From CAIYYX01 sp035530135 (lineage in GTDB: Bacteria; Pseudomonadota; Gammaproteobacteria; Burkholderiales; Rhodocyclaceae), in assembly GCA_035530135.1 (NCBI GenBank), contig DATKVJ010000051.1, positions 1 to 64,000 of the forward strand: a stretch of DNA of 64,000 nucleotides, read 5' to 3'. Of the stretch, positions 35,283-44,400 are shown piece after piece. How positions within the stretch are numbered: the stretch's first letter is position 1; each line of letters opens with the position of its first letter. The position numbers were made by a program, and so were the translations under genes. The notes below the pieces were generated by a model that saw only the letters and a list, made by a program, of their open reading frames with translations, was not told the origin of the DNA and made no database searches.

Positions 35283-37136
35283 ATGAATAACGCAACCCAC
35301 CGCTGGCGCTTCTTCCGCGCCGGCGGCTTCGACCAGGTGCGCGTAGATAGCGCCGCCGATCTCCTCGCCATCGACAGCCTCGACCAGAAGCTCTGGGTCG
35401 CCCTCTCCTGCCCGGTCAAGGGCATCGAATTCGACGCGCGCACCCTGTCCTTCATCGACAGCGACCAGGACGGCCAGGTGCGCGCGCCGGAGCTGATCGC
35501 CGCCGTGCGCTGGGCCGGCTCACGTCTGACGACCGTCGAAGTACTGGAACAGCAACTCGCCGGCGTGCCGCTCGCGGCGATCCGCGACGACGACAAGGAA
35601 GGCCGGACGATCGCCGCGGCGGCCCGGGCACTTCTCGCCGATCTGGGCAAGAGCGATGACTTCGTCAGCGCAGAGGAAGCGGGCGCCGCGCAGGCGCGCT
35701 TCGCCGAGCGCGCGCTGGCAAAGTGGCAGGCCGACGGCCTCGCGGCGCAGCCCTTAGGCTCCGCCAGCGAGGCTGCCCACGCCGCGCTCGCAGCCGTAAC
35801 CGAAAAGGTCGAGGACTATTTCGTCCGCTGCCGCCTCGCCGCCTTCGACGCGCGCACGGGCGCGGCGATGAACGCCGCCGACGAGGCGCTCGCCGCGCTG
35901 GCCACCGGCACCTTGAGCGCCGCGGCCTCCGGCATCGCCGCGCTGCCGCTGGCCCGGATCGAAGCCGATGCCGCGCTGCCGCTGACCGCCGGCGTCAACC
36001 CCGCCTGGGCGCAGCGCCTTGCCGTCCTGCGCGACTCGGTCGTGACGCCGCTGATCGGCGACCGCGATGCGCTCATGGAAGCGGAGTGGACAACGCTCAA
36101 GGACCAGTTCGCGCCCTATTGCGCCTGGCTGGCGAGCAGGCCAGATCCGGCCGCAGACGGCGACGGCGTGCGCGAACTGGAACAGCTGGCGCGCTACGTG
36201 CGCGACCTGATGCCGCTCGCCAACAACTTCGTCGCCTTCCGCGACTTCTACACGCGTCAGGGAAGCGCCAGCTTCCAGGTCGGCACGCTCTATCTCGACG
36301 GCCGCAGCGCGGAGCTGTGCGTCGCGGTCAACGACCCTGCCAAGCACACTGCGCTGGCCCCGCTCTCGCGCATCTGCCTGGTCTATTGCGACTGCGTCCG
36401 CGGGCAGGAGAAGAGGAGCATCGCCGCGGCCTTCACCGCCGGCGACTCCGACCAGTTGATGGTCGGCCGCAACGGCGTCTTCTACGATCGCCAGGGGCGC
36501 GACTGGGACGCGACCATCACCAAGATCGTCGATCACCCGATCAGCCTGCGCCAGGCTTTCTGGTCGCCCTACAAGCGGCTGGCGCGCCTGGTCGCCGAGC
36601 AGTTGCAGAAATTGGCGGCCAACAAGAGCCGGGAGGCCGACGCGCACCTGGCCGCCTCGGCGTTGCAAACCCCGAAGGCGGGCGCCGCGGCAGCCGCCCC
36701 GGCGGCATTCGACATCGGCAAGTTCGCCGGCATCTTCGCCGCCATCGGCCTGGCGGTGGGCGCCATCGGCACGGCGCTGGCCTCGGTGCTGATGGGCCTG
36801 TTCGCGCTCAGATGGTGGCAGATACCGCTGGCCCTCGCCGCCCTGCTGCTGATCGTCTCCGGTCCGGCGGTGCTGCTCGCCTGGTTCAAGCTGCGCAGCC
36901 GCAATCTCGGACCCATCCTCGACGCCAACGGCTGGGCCATCAATGCCCGCGCCCGGATCAACATTCCCTTCGGCACCTCGCTGACGCAACTGGCGCAATT
37001 GCCCGAGGGCGCCGAGCGCTCGCTCTCCGACCCCTACGCGGAACGGCAAAGGCCCTGGAAACTCTATTTCGGCATCGCCGCCGTCGTCGTCCTGCTCGCC
37101 TTCATCTGGCTGGTGAAAGTCACGATGCAGCATTGA
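35283..37136 (+). CDS. Conserved membrane protein with EF-hand loop, function unknown
   Basis: This 617-residue protein is of no family I can name. Near residue 60 it has a textbook EF-hand loop (DSDQDGQVRAPE), suggesting calcium binding. Residues up to about 475 are soluble and Ala-rich. About three hydrophobic helices follow (GIFAAIGLAVGAIGTALASV, LALAALLLIVSGPAVLLAW, LYFGIAAVVVLLAFIWLV). GGAG precedes the ATG. It lies 10 bp upstream of a truncated asmA gene and is probably its operon partner. Confidence 0.75.
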   Translation: MNNATHRWRFFRAGGFDQVRVDSAADLLAIDSLDQKLWVALSCPVKGIEFDARTLSFIDSDQDGQVRAPELIAAVRWAGSRLTTVEVLEQQLAGVPLAAIRDDDKEGRTIAAAARALLADLGKSDDFVSAEEAGAAQARFAERALAKWQADGLAAQPLGSASEAAHAALAAVTEKVEDYFVRCRLAAFDARTGAAMNAADEALAALATGTLSAAASGIAALPLARIEADAALPLTAGVNPAWAQRLAVLRDSVVTPLIGDRDALMEAEWTTLKDQFAPYCAWLASRPDPAADGDGVRELEQLARYVRDLMPLANNFVAFRDFYTRQGSASFQVGTLYLDGRSAELCVAVNDPAKHTALAPLSRICLVYCDCVRGQEKRSIAAAFTAGDSDQLMVGRNGVFYDRQGRDWDATITKIVDHPISLRQAFWSPYKRLARLVAEQLQKLAANKSREADAHLAASALQTPKAGAAAAAPAAFDIGKFAGIFAAIGLAVGAIGTALASVLMGLFALRWWQIPLALAALLLIVSGPAVLLAWFKLRSRNLGPILDANGWAINARARINIPFGTSLTQLAQLPEGAERSLSDPYAERQRPWKLYFGIAAVVVLLAFIWLVKVTMQH

Positions 37137-37146
37137 GGAGTCCGCG

Positions 37147-38349
37147 ATGAGGCCGCTGAAGATCGCCGGGGTCACGCTCGCCCTGATCGTCGCCGTGGTC
37201 GGCACCGGCATCGTCATCGTCGCCAGCCGTTTCGACGCGCCGCGGATCAAGGCGGAACTGGCCCAAGTGGTGCAGAAGCAGCAGCAGCGCACGCTGAAGA
37301 TCGACGGCGATCTGGAACTCGGCTTCTGGCCCGACATCGGCATCGAGCTCGGCAAGCTCTCGCTCTCCGAGCGCAACAGCGCGCAGATCTTCGCCTCCGC
37401 GGATTCCGCCCGCGTGTCGGTCGCGCTTTTGCCGCTGCTGTCGAAGCGGATCGTCGTCAATAGCGTCGCGTTAAACGGCGCCCGGATCGCGCTGATCAGG
37501 CACAAGGACGGCACGCTCAACATCGACGACCTGCGCTCCCGGGACCAGACCGGGAGCCAGCCGCTGCAGCTCGACATCGCCGCCATCAAGATCGCCGATG
37601 CGCAAATCAGCTGGACGGACGAGCAATCCGGCGGCACCACGACGGTCTCCGGTATCGATATCGCCACCGGCGCCGTGAGCATCGACAGCGGCACCTACTC
37701 CGTCGCCGGCCTGTCCCTCGCCGCCAAGGGCGAGACCGACGCCGCGCATCAGCTCGATGCGAAACTGGAATTGTCGGGCATCGAGGGCACCGGCCGGATG
37801 CTCAAGGTCGCCAAGATCGTCCTCGACCTGGACGGCCGCTCGGGGGATAGCGCCTTCAAGGCCAGGCTGGACTCGGCGCTCGCCGCCGATCTCGAAGGGA
37901 TGAGCGCGACCCTGGACAATCTCTCCGGCGAGATCACCCTGAGCAACCCGAAGCTGCCGATGAAGCGCATCGCGCTGCCCTTCTCGGGCCGGGTGAAGCT
38001 CGACCTTTCGGCCCGGTCGGCCGAGGGCAATCTCGCTGCCCGGCTGGGCGAGTCCAAAATCGCGCTCAAGTTCGACCATGCCAAACTCTCGCCGCCGTCG
38101 CTGGGCTTCGCGCTCGACATCGACCGGATCAACGCGGACCAATACCTGCCGCCGCAGCAGGCGGGCGAGGGCAAGATCGACTTCTCCGCCCTGAACAAGC
38201 TGAAGCTCGACGGCACGGTGCGCATCGGCAGCCTGCAGATCGCCAAGACCCGGGTCAGGAAACTCAAGCTCCGGATCAGGGCCGTGGACGGTCGGCGGGC
38301 TGGCGTGTCCGAGACCCTCAGGACAGGGATTTCAGCGACTCGGGAGTGA
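37147..38349 (+). CDS. AsmA-family protein, 3'-truncated
   Basis: This 400-residue protein has an N-terminal membrane anchor (residues 5-27) and the AsmA beta-rich start (FDAPRIKAELAQVVQKQQQR, LELGFWPDIGIELGKLSL). Full AsmA proteins in betaproteobacteria run about 600-750 residues. Here the AsmA pattern ends near residue 380 (LKLRIRAVDGRR), and the tail to the stop is not AsmA-like; it reads antisense into the 3' end of the convergent oxidoreductase gene. A deletion has therefore probably fused the gene to its neighbour. AsmA proteins act in lipid transport to the outer membrane; this one may be inactive. Confidence 0.75.
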   Translation: MRPLKIAGVTLALIVAVVGTGIVIVASRFDAPRIKAELAQVVQKQQQRTLKIDGDLELGFWPDIGIELGKLSLSERNSAQIFASADSARVSVALLPLLSKRIVVNSVALNGARIALIRHKDGTLNIDDLRSRDQTGSQPLQLDIAAIKIADAQISWTDEQSGGTTTVSGIDIATGAVSIDSGTYSVAGLSLAAKGETDAAHQLDAKLELSGIEGTGRMLKVAKIVLDLDGRSGDSAFKARLDSALAADLEGMSATLDNLSGEITLSNPKLPMKRIALPFSGRVKLDLSARSAEGNLAARLGESKIALKFDHAKLSPPSLGFALDIDRINADQYLPPQQAGEGKIDFSALNKLKLDGTVRIGSLQIAKTRVRKLKLRIRAVDGRRAGVSETLRTGISATRE

Positions 38350-39421
38350 AGGGCTGGAGTTCGTCGAAGCGCTGGTCGCGGATCTTGGCGGCCCAGGCCG
38401 GATCCACCAGCAGCGCCCGACCCACCGCGACCAGATCGAACTCGTCGCGTGCGAACATCTCGATCAGCCGGTCGATGCTCGCGATCCCCGCGCCCTTGCC
38501 GCTGAAGGCCGCGAACATGTCCGCATCCAGGCTCACCGAACCGACGGTGATCGTCGGCTTGCCGGTCAGCCGCTTGGTCCATCCCGCCAGATTGAGCGGC
38601 GAGCCATCGAACTCCGGTTCCCAGAAGCGCCGCGTCGAGCAATGAAAGACATCGACGCCGGCATCGGCCAGCGGCGCCAGAAACCGGCCGAGCAGTTCCG
38701 GGGTGGGCGCGAGACGCGCACCGTAGTCCTGCTGTTTCCATTGCGAGTAGCGAAACACGATGGGAAAGTCGGATCCGACGGCGCGCCGGCAGGCCTCGAT
38801 GACCTCGACCGCGAAGCGGGTGCGCGCGACCATGTCGCCGCCGTAGCGGTCGCTGCGCTGGTTGGTACCCTCCCAGAAAAACTGGTCGATCAGATAGCCG
38901 TGGGCGCCGTGAATCTCGACGCCGTCGAAGCCCAGGCGTTTGGCGTCTGCGGCGGCCTGGGCGTAAGCGGCGATCACCGCCGCGATCTCGGTCTCGCTCA
39001 TCGGCTCGGCCACCTTGACCCCCTGCTTGGCCAGGCCGGAAGGACCGATCGGCGGCGCTTCCGGGTTCGGCGAGTCGCCCGCCTTCCTCACGGTGCCGAC
39101 GTGCCAGATCTGCGGCATGATCTTGCCGCCCGCCGCATGGACCTCGGCGACCACGCGCGCCCATCCGGCCAGCGCCGCTTCCCCGTAGAAGAAGGGGACC
39201 CTGGGGTCGTTGGTCGAGGCGGGGTGATTGATGACCGTGCCCTCGGTGATGATCAGACCGACCTGGTTCTCGGCGCGGCGGCGGTAGTAGGCCGCGACGT
39301 CCGGTCCCGGCACGCCGTCCGGAGAGAAACTCCGGGTCATCGGCGCCATCACGATGCGGTTCTTCAGGCTCAGTTTGTTGACGGAAAAGGGTTTGAACAG
39401 CGGATCGGGAGAGCGGGCCAT
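38318..39421 (-). CDS. NADH:flavin oxidoreductase, Old Yellow Enzyme family
   Basis: This 367-residue FMN-dependent TIM-barrel enzyme (NemA/OPR class) reduces activated alkenes or nitro compounds. Visible motifs are LKNRIVMAPMTRSFS, HVGTVRK (the family's W-H-x-G region), GVEIHGAHGYLIDQFF, NQRSDRYGG and FDLVAVGRALLVDPAWAAKI. The length is normal. Its 3' end overlaps the unnatural tail of the truncated asmA gene by 32 bp. Upstream (39422-39576) I see no clear promoter. Confidence 0.92.
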   Translation of the reverse strand: MARSPDPLFKPFSVNKLSLKNRIVMAPMTRSFSPDGVPGPDVAAYYRRRAENQVGLIITEGTVINHPASTNDPRVPFFYGEAALAGWARVVAEVHAAGGKIMPQIWHVGTVRKAGDSPNPEAPPIGPSGLAKQGVKVAEPMSETEIAAVIAAYAQAAADAKRLGFDGVEIHGAHGYLIDQFFWEGTNQRSDRYGGDMVARTRFAVEVIEACRRAVGSDFPIVFRYSQWKQQDYGARLAPTPELLGRFLAPLADAGVDVFHCSTRRFWEPEFDGSPLNLAGWTKRLTGKPTITVGSVSLDADMFAAFSGKGAGIASIDRLIEMFARDEFDLVAVGRALLVDPAWAAKIRDQRFDELQPFTPESLKSLS

Positions 39422-39576
39422 GGATGAGTTCTCGGGAAGGTTGCGGAAGGGGTGGCTGGGCTCGGTGCCGAGCAGACGTTGCCGCTATCCGCTTCGGCGG
39501 CGAGGGTCGGCTGCTTCGTTCAGCCTAGGGTATCGGAGCAACTTCAATCGCTGCACGGGGGAAGCGGAGCGGTCTG

Positions 39577-39666
<90 letters not shown>

Positions 39667-39758
39667 GGCGGCGCGGATTTTAACACCAATAGCGGCTTTG
39701 GCGCCATCCGGGCCGGTTGGCAAAATGTCGGGCACCCGACTTGGGAGGCTTATCCGCA

Positions 39759-41147
39759 ATGCGCCGGTTCTGCTCTCTGCTCGCCCTCGCCGTCGTCGCC
39801 CTCGCGGGCTGCAGCGCACGCCTGGATCCGCCCGAGCAGCGCGGCGAGTTGGTCGTCGCCGTCCGCGACACGCCCGGCTACTACCAGGAGGAAGACGGCA
39901 GCCGCAGCAGCGGCTTCGAGCACGACCTGGTGAAACTCTTCGGCCGCGAACTGGGCGTCAAGACGCGCTTCGTGGTGACTCGCGATCACGCCGAATTGTT
40001 GCAACTGCTGCGCCGGGGCAAGGTGCATTTTGCCGCCGTCGCCGTCCCCAGCGCAGCGTCTGACGCTGCCGATGACCTGCGCTACACCTCGCCGCTGCGC
40101 GAGGCGGACCAGCTGCTGGTGCAGCGCGCCGACAGCATCCCGCTCGACGACCCGGGTGAGCTCGTCGGCAAGACCATCGAAGTGCTGGCCGGCTCGCCGC
40201 AGGAGGCGGCGCTGTCGGCGATGAACGGCGGCCGGCCGCCGTTCAAGCTGGCGGCGCTGACCGGCATCACCGAGGTAGACCTGCTCGAGCGCGTCAGCCG
40301 GCACGAGAGCAAACTGGCGGCGACCGACGCCTCGCACTTCGCCATCGCCCAGAATTACTTTCCCAACCTGCAGGTGGCGCAGAAGCTTCCCGGCAGCGTC
40401 AGCTTCGCCTGGGCCTTCGGCCGGGATGCCGACCCGGCGCTGTTCCAGAGAGCCCAGGCGTTCATCGAGCGCGTCCGCCGGGACGGCACATTGGCGCGGA
40501 TCAACGACCGCTACTTCGGCCACATCCGCCGCATCAACCGCATCGGCATCAGCGATTTTCTCGAACGCATCGCCACCCTGCTGCCGCACTACCAGCGCGA
40601 CTTCCAGGCGGCCCAGGAAGTGACCGGCATCGACTGGCGCCTGCTGGCGGCGCTGGCCTACCAGGAGTCGGGCTGGGATCCGCTCGCCACCTCGTTCACC
40701 GGCGTGCGCGGGATGATGATGCTGACCGACGACACCGCCGACCGGATGCACGTCGACAACCGCCTCGACCCGAAGCAGAGCATCGCCGCCGGCGCGAAGT
40801 ATCTCGCCGAGCTGATCGACGAGTTGCCCGCAAAGGTGAAACAGCCGGACCGCACCTGGCTGGCCCTGGCCGCCTACAATCTGGGCCAGGGGCACATGAA
40901 CGGCGCCCGCGCCATCGCGGTGGGCCTGAAACGCGACCCCGATTCGTGGTACGAAATGAAGAAGGTTCTGCCGCTGATGGCGCGGCAGAAGTATTACGAA
41001 CGCCTGAAGAGCGGCCGGGCCCGGGGCGGCGAAGCGGTCATCATGGTCGAGAACGTGCGCAGCTTCTACGACATCCTGACGCGCTACGAGCCGCCCTACC
41101 AGCCGGGGGCTTACGCCGCGCCGATGGAGGCCATCCCGCCCATGTAG
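39759..41147 (+). CDS. mltF: Membrane-bound lytic murein transglycosylase F
   Basis: This 462-residue lipoprotein has lipobox LALAGC near residue 18 from ATG 39759. Residues about 30-260 form a solute-binding-protein-like domain (ELVVAVRDTPGYYQEED). Residues about 280-440 form the SLT lytic transglycosylase domain, with the catalytic Glu in LAYQESGWDPLATS followed by GVRGMMMLT and AAYNLGQGHM. It cleaves peptidoglycan at the outer membrane. Its 3' end overlaps convergent serS by 37 bp. Confidence 0.95.
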   Translation: MRRFCSLLALAVVALAGCSARLDPPEQRGELVVAVRDTPGYYQEEDGSRSSGFEHDLVKLFGRELGVKTRFVVTRDHAELLQLLRRGKVHFAAVAVPSAASDAADDLRYTSPLREADQLLVQRADSIPLDDPGELVGKTIEVLAGSPQEAALSAMNGGRPPFKLAALTGITEVDLLERVSRHESKLAATDASHFAIAQNYFPNLQVAQKLPGSVSFAWAFGRDADPALFQRAQAFIERVRRDGTLARINDRYFGHIRRINRIGISDFLERIATLLPHYQRDFQAAQEVTGIDWRLLAALAYQESGWDPLATSFTGVRGMMMLTDDTADRMHVDNRLDPKQSIAAGAKYLAELIDELPAKVKQPDRTWLALAAYNLGQGHMNGARAIAVGLKRDPDSWYEMKKVLPLMARQKYYERLKSGRARGGEAVIMVENVRSFYDILTRYEPPYQPGAYAAPMEAIPPM

Positions 41148-42400
41148 GGGCGCAGAACCTCGGGCACGGTGACGCTGCCGTCGGCATTCTGGTAGTTCTC
41201 CAGAACAGCCACCAGGGTGCGGCCCACCGCGAGACCGGAGCCGTTCAGGGTATGCACCAGTTCGGGCTTGCCGCCCGCCTTCCCGCCCCTGAAGCGCGCC
41301 TGCATGCGCCGCGCCTGGAAGGCCTCGAAGTTCGAGCACGAGGAGATCTCGCGGTAGGTATCCTGCGCCGGCAGCCAGACCTCCAGGTCGTAGGTCTTGG
41401 CCGCGGAAAAACCCATGTCGGCGGTGCATAGCGCCATCTTGCGATAGGGCAGAACCAGCCGCTGCAGGATGGCCTCGGCGTGGCCGGTCAGCTGTTCGAG
41501 CGCCTCCCAGGAGTCTTCCGGCCTGACGATCTGCACCAGCTCCACCTTGTCGAACTGGTGCTGACGGATCATGCCGCGCGTATCGCGGCCGTAGGAGCCC
41601 GCCTCCGAGCGGAAGCACGGGGTGTGGCAGACGAACTTCAGCGGCAGCGCCTCGGCGGCCAGGATCTCGTCGCGCACGATGTTGGTCACCGGCACTTCTG
41701 CGGTGGGAATCAGGTAGAGCCGGGTGCCGTCGCTGCGTTCGACGTGGAACAGGTCTTCCTCGAACTTGGGCAGCTGGCCGGTGCCGAACATGCTCTCGGG
41801 GTTGACCAGATACGGAACATAGACCTCGGTGTAGCCGTGCTCTGCGGTGTGCAAGTCGAGCATGAACTGGGCGAGCGCGCGGTGCATTCGGGCGATTGCA
41901 CCCTTCATCAGCGTGAAGCGGCTGCCGGCGATCTTGGTCGCCGTCTCGAAGTCGAGGCCGCCCAGGGCGGTGCCGACATCGACGTGGTCCTTGACCTGGA
42001 AGTCGAAACTCCGGGGCATCCCCCAGCGCGAAACCTCGACGTTGTCGGCCTCGGAGCGGCCCACCGGCACGCTCGCGTGCGGCAGGTTGGGGATCAGCGC
42101 GACGAAGGCGTTGAAGCGTTCGAGCAGCCGATTGAGTTGCGCCTCGCTGTCCTTCAGCGCATCGCCCAGACCGGCCACCTCTTCCATCACGGCGGCGGTG
42201 TTCTCGTTCTTCGCCTTCAGCTGGCCGATCAGCTTCGACAGGCCGTTGCGCTTGGCCTGCAGTTCCTGAGTGCGCGACTGCAGCGCCTTGCGCTCGTCCT
42301 CCAGCGCCCGGAAGGCATCGGTGTCGAACGCCACGCCGCGCGTCGCCAGGCGGCTCGCGACCTGGCCCAGGTCGTTTCTCAAGCTTTGGATGTCGAGCAT
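41111..42400 (-). CDS. serS: Serine--tRNA ligase
   Basis: This 429-residue class II synthetase charges tRNA-Ser. The N-terminal coiled-coil arm (about 30-100, LEDERKALQSRTQELQAKRN) precedes the catalytic core with motif 2 (CFRSEAGSYGRDTRGMIRQHQF) and motif 3 (NGSGLAVGRTLVAVLENYQ). It lies last in the order ftsK-lolA-rarA-serS, 17 bp after rarA. That order is common in proteobacteria. The 3' overlap with mltF is convergent and may give antisense transcripts. Confidence 0.97.
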   Translation of the reverse strand: MLDIQSLRNDLGQVASRLATRGVAFDTDAFRALEDERKALQSRTQELQAKRNGLSKLIGQLKAKNENTAAVMEEVAGLGDALKDSEAQLNRLLERFNAFVALIPNLPHASVPVGRSEADNVEVSRWGMPRSFDFQVKDHVDVGTALGGLDFETATKIAGSRFTLMKGAIARMHRALAQFMLDLHTAEHGYTEVYVPYLVNPESMFGTGQLPKFEEDLFHVERSDGTRLYLIPTAEVPVTNIVRDEILAAEALPLKFVCHTPCFRSEAGSYGRDTRGMIRQHQFDKVELVQIVRPEDSWEALEQLTGHAEAILQRLVLPYRKMALCTADMGFSAAKTYDLEVWLPAQDTYREISSCSNFEAFQARRMQARFRGGKAGGKPELVHTLNGSGLAVGRTLVAVLENYQNADGSVTVPEVLRPYMGGMASIGAA

Positions 42401-42417
42401 ATAGAACCTCTCTGTTG

Positions 42418-43743
42418 CTACTTACGTTGCCTAGCGCTGGCCTCGCGGTCGAGCTCGCGCAGGTGGGCGAGCTTCTCGGCGATCCTCGCCTCCAGCCCGC
42501 GCGGCGTCGGCTGGTACCAGGTCACCGCCGGCATGTCGTCGGGAAAGTAGTTCTCGCCGGCGCAATAAGCCTCGGGTTCGTCGTGGGCGTAACGGTATTC
42601 GCGGCCGAAGCCGAGTTCCTTCATCAGCTTGGTCGGCGCGTTGCGCAGGTGCTCCGGCACCGGCCGCGAGCGGTCCTTGTTGATGAAGGCGCGGGCGGCA
42701 TTATAAGCCGCATACACGGCGTTCGATTTGGCCGCGCAGGCGAGGTAGATGATCGCCTCGGCCAGCGCCAGCTCGCCCTCGGGCGAGCCCAGGCGTTCGT
42801 AGGTGGCGCAGGCGTTCAGCGCCAGTTCGAGCGCGCGCGGGTCGGCCAAGCCGATGTCCTCGGTCGCCATGCGCACCATGCGCCGGCCGAGGTAGAGGGG
42901 ATCGGCGCCGCCGTCCAACATGCGCACCAGCCAGTAGAGCGAGGCGTCCGGATCTGAACCGCGCACCGACTTGTGCAGCGCCGAAATCTGGTCGTAGAAG
43001 GCGTCGCCGCCCTTGTCGAAGCGGCGCAGATCGGCGGCCAGCGCGCTCTCGATCAGGGCGCCGTCGACCCGGGTCACGCCCGCCGTGGCCGCAGCGGTCC
43101 TGATCTGCTCCAGCACGTTGAGCAGGCGGCGGGCATCGCCGTCGGCATAGCCGATCAGCCTATCGCGGGCGTCGGTCTCGATGGTCAAACCCGGCAGGGC
43201 GCGCTCGCAGGCCCGCACGAAGAGCTGTCCCAGCTCCTCCGCGGACAGGCTCTTCAGGACATAGACCGAAGCGCGCGAGAGCAGCGCCGAGTTCACCTCG
43301 AAGGAGGGATTCTCGGTGGTGGCGCCGACGAAGGTCAGCAGGCCCTGCTCGACGTAAGGCAGGAAGGCGTCCTGTTGCGCCTTGTTGAAGCGATGCACTT
43401 CGTCTACGAACAGCAGCGTGCGGCGGCCCGACTGGGCCAGCGTCAGCTGCGCCCGGGCGACCGCCTCGCGGATATCCTTGACCCCGGAGAAGACCGCCGA
43501 CAGGGCGATGAACTCGGCGTCGAAGGCATCCGCCATCAGGCGCGCCAGCGTGGTCTTGCCCACGCCCGGCGGCCCCCAGAGGATCATCGAATGCGGCTGG
43601 TGCGATTCGAAGGCCAGGCGCAGCGGCTTGCCCGGTCCGAGCAGATGGGTCTGCCCGATCACCTCGTTCAGCGTCTTCGGCCGCAGCAGTTCCGCCAGCG
43701 GCGCGTGCGGCGAAGTCTCCAACGCGGCGAGCAGGTCACTCAC
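42418..43743 (-). CDS. rarA: Replication-associated recombination protein RarA (MgsA)
   Basis: This 441-residue AAA+ ATPase acts at stalled replication forks. Walker A is GPPGVGKTTLARL, Walker B LLFVDEVHRFNKAQQD, sensor 1 VGATTENPSFEVN. The C-terminal tetramerisation region contains YRYAHDEPEAYCAGENYFPDDM, characteristic of the family. The start is GTG at 43743, overlapping the lolA stop by 8 bp, so it is translationally coupled to lolA. Confidence 0.96.
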   Translation of the reverse strand: MSDLLAALETSPHAPLAELLRPKTLNEVIGQTHLLGPGKPLRLAFESHQPHSMILWGPPGVGKTTLARLMADAFDAEFIALSAVFSGVKDIREAVARAQLTLAQSGRRTLLFVDEVHRFNKAQQDAFLPYVEQGLLTFVGATTENPSFEVNSALLSRASVYVLKSLSAEELGQLFVRACERALPGLTIETDARDRLIGYADGDARRLLNVLEQIRTAAATAGVTRVDGALIESALAADLRRFDKGGDAFYDQISALHKSVRGSDPDASLYWLVRMLDGGADPLYLGRRMVRMATEDIGLADPRALELALNACATYERLGSPEGELALAEAIIYLACAAKSNAVYAAYNAARAFINKDRSRPVPEHLRNAPTKLMKELGFGREYRYAHDEPEAYCAGENYFPDDMPAVTWYQPTPRGLEARIAEKLAHLRELDREASARQRK

Positions 43744-44362
43744 CGACGACGTCCGCCCCCTTGGGCGGCACGAAGCGGAACAAACCCGGATCCAGCCTCG
43801 GGTTGCGCTCGAACCGGCTGAAGCGCAGCGTCGTGGTCTGGCCGAAGCTGTCCTTCACCTGCATCACCAGCGGCAATTCGTCCTTGAAGCCCAGGCGCAC
43901 CCACTCGAAGCTGCCCTCCTTCGCTCTCGGCGTCGCCTCCACCCACTCCAGGCCCGCCTCGCTGCTTTGGTCCTTGAGCACGAAATTCTTTTCCATGACG
44001 TTGTCGCCGGCGAGCAGCGCCGCCGGGCTGTCGCCCAGCGCCTGGCCGAGCTTCTTCACCGTGACCTGGTTCAGGTCCTGGTCGTAGATCCACAGCTTGT
44101 CGCCGTCGCCGACGATCAGTTGGGCGTAAGGCTTCTGGTAAGTCCAGCGGAACTTGCCGGGCCGCTCGAACAGGAAGCTGCCGGAAGAGCGCTGCGGCCG
44201 GCGGCCGGAGCGGCTCTCCACCGTCTGCGCGAAGTCGGCGCGGGCGCTCTTGGTGTCGGCGACGAAGGCCCTGAGCTGAGCTATGCCCGAGGCGAACGCG
44301 CCGGCCGAAAACAGCTGGCCGCAAAGCATGAGAAGTGCCGCCAATCCGGAAAGCCTGTTCAT
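43736..44362 (-). CDS. lolA: Outer-membrane lipoprotein chaperone LolA
   Basis: This 208-residue periplasmic carrier takes lipoproteins from LolCDE to LolB. A signal peptide (residues 1-24, cleavage near AFA-SG) precedes the incomplete beta-barrel: LRAFVADTKSARADFAQTV, GSFLFERPGKFRWTYQKPYAQLIVGDG, WIYDQDLNQVTVKKL. It lies 38 bp after ftsK and overlaps rarA by 8 bp. The ftsK-lolA-rarA order is widely conserved. Confidence 0.96.
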   Translation of the reverse strand: MNRLSGLAALLMLCGQLFSAGAFASGIAQLRAFVADTKSARADFAQTVESRSGRRPQRSSGSFLFERPGKFRWTYQKPYAQLIVGDGDKLWIYDQDLNQVTVKKLGQALGDSPAALLAGDNVMEKNFVLKDQSSEAGLEWVEATPRAKEGSFEWVRLGFKDELPLVMQVKDSFGQTTTLRFSRFERNPRLDPGLFRFVPPKGADVVGE

Positions 44363-44400
44363 CCATCATCCTCTGCAATTCATTCGGCCGGGCAGCCGGT

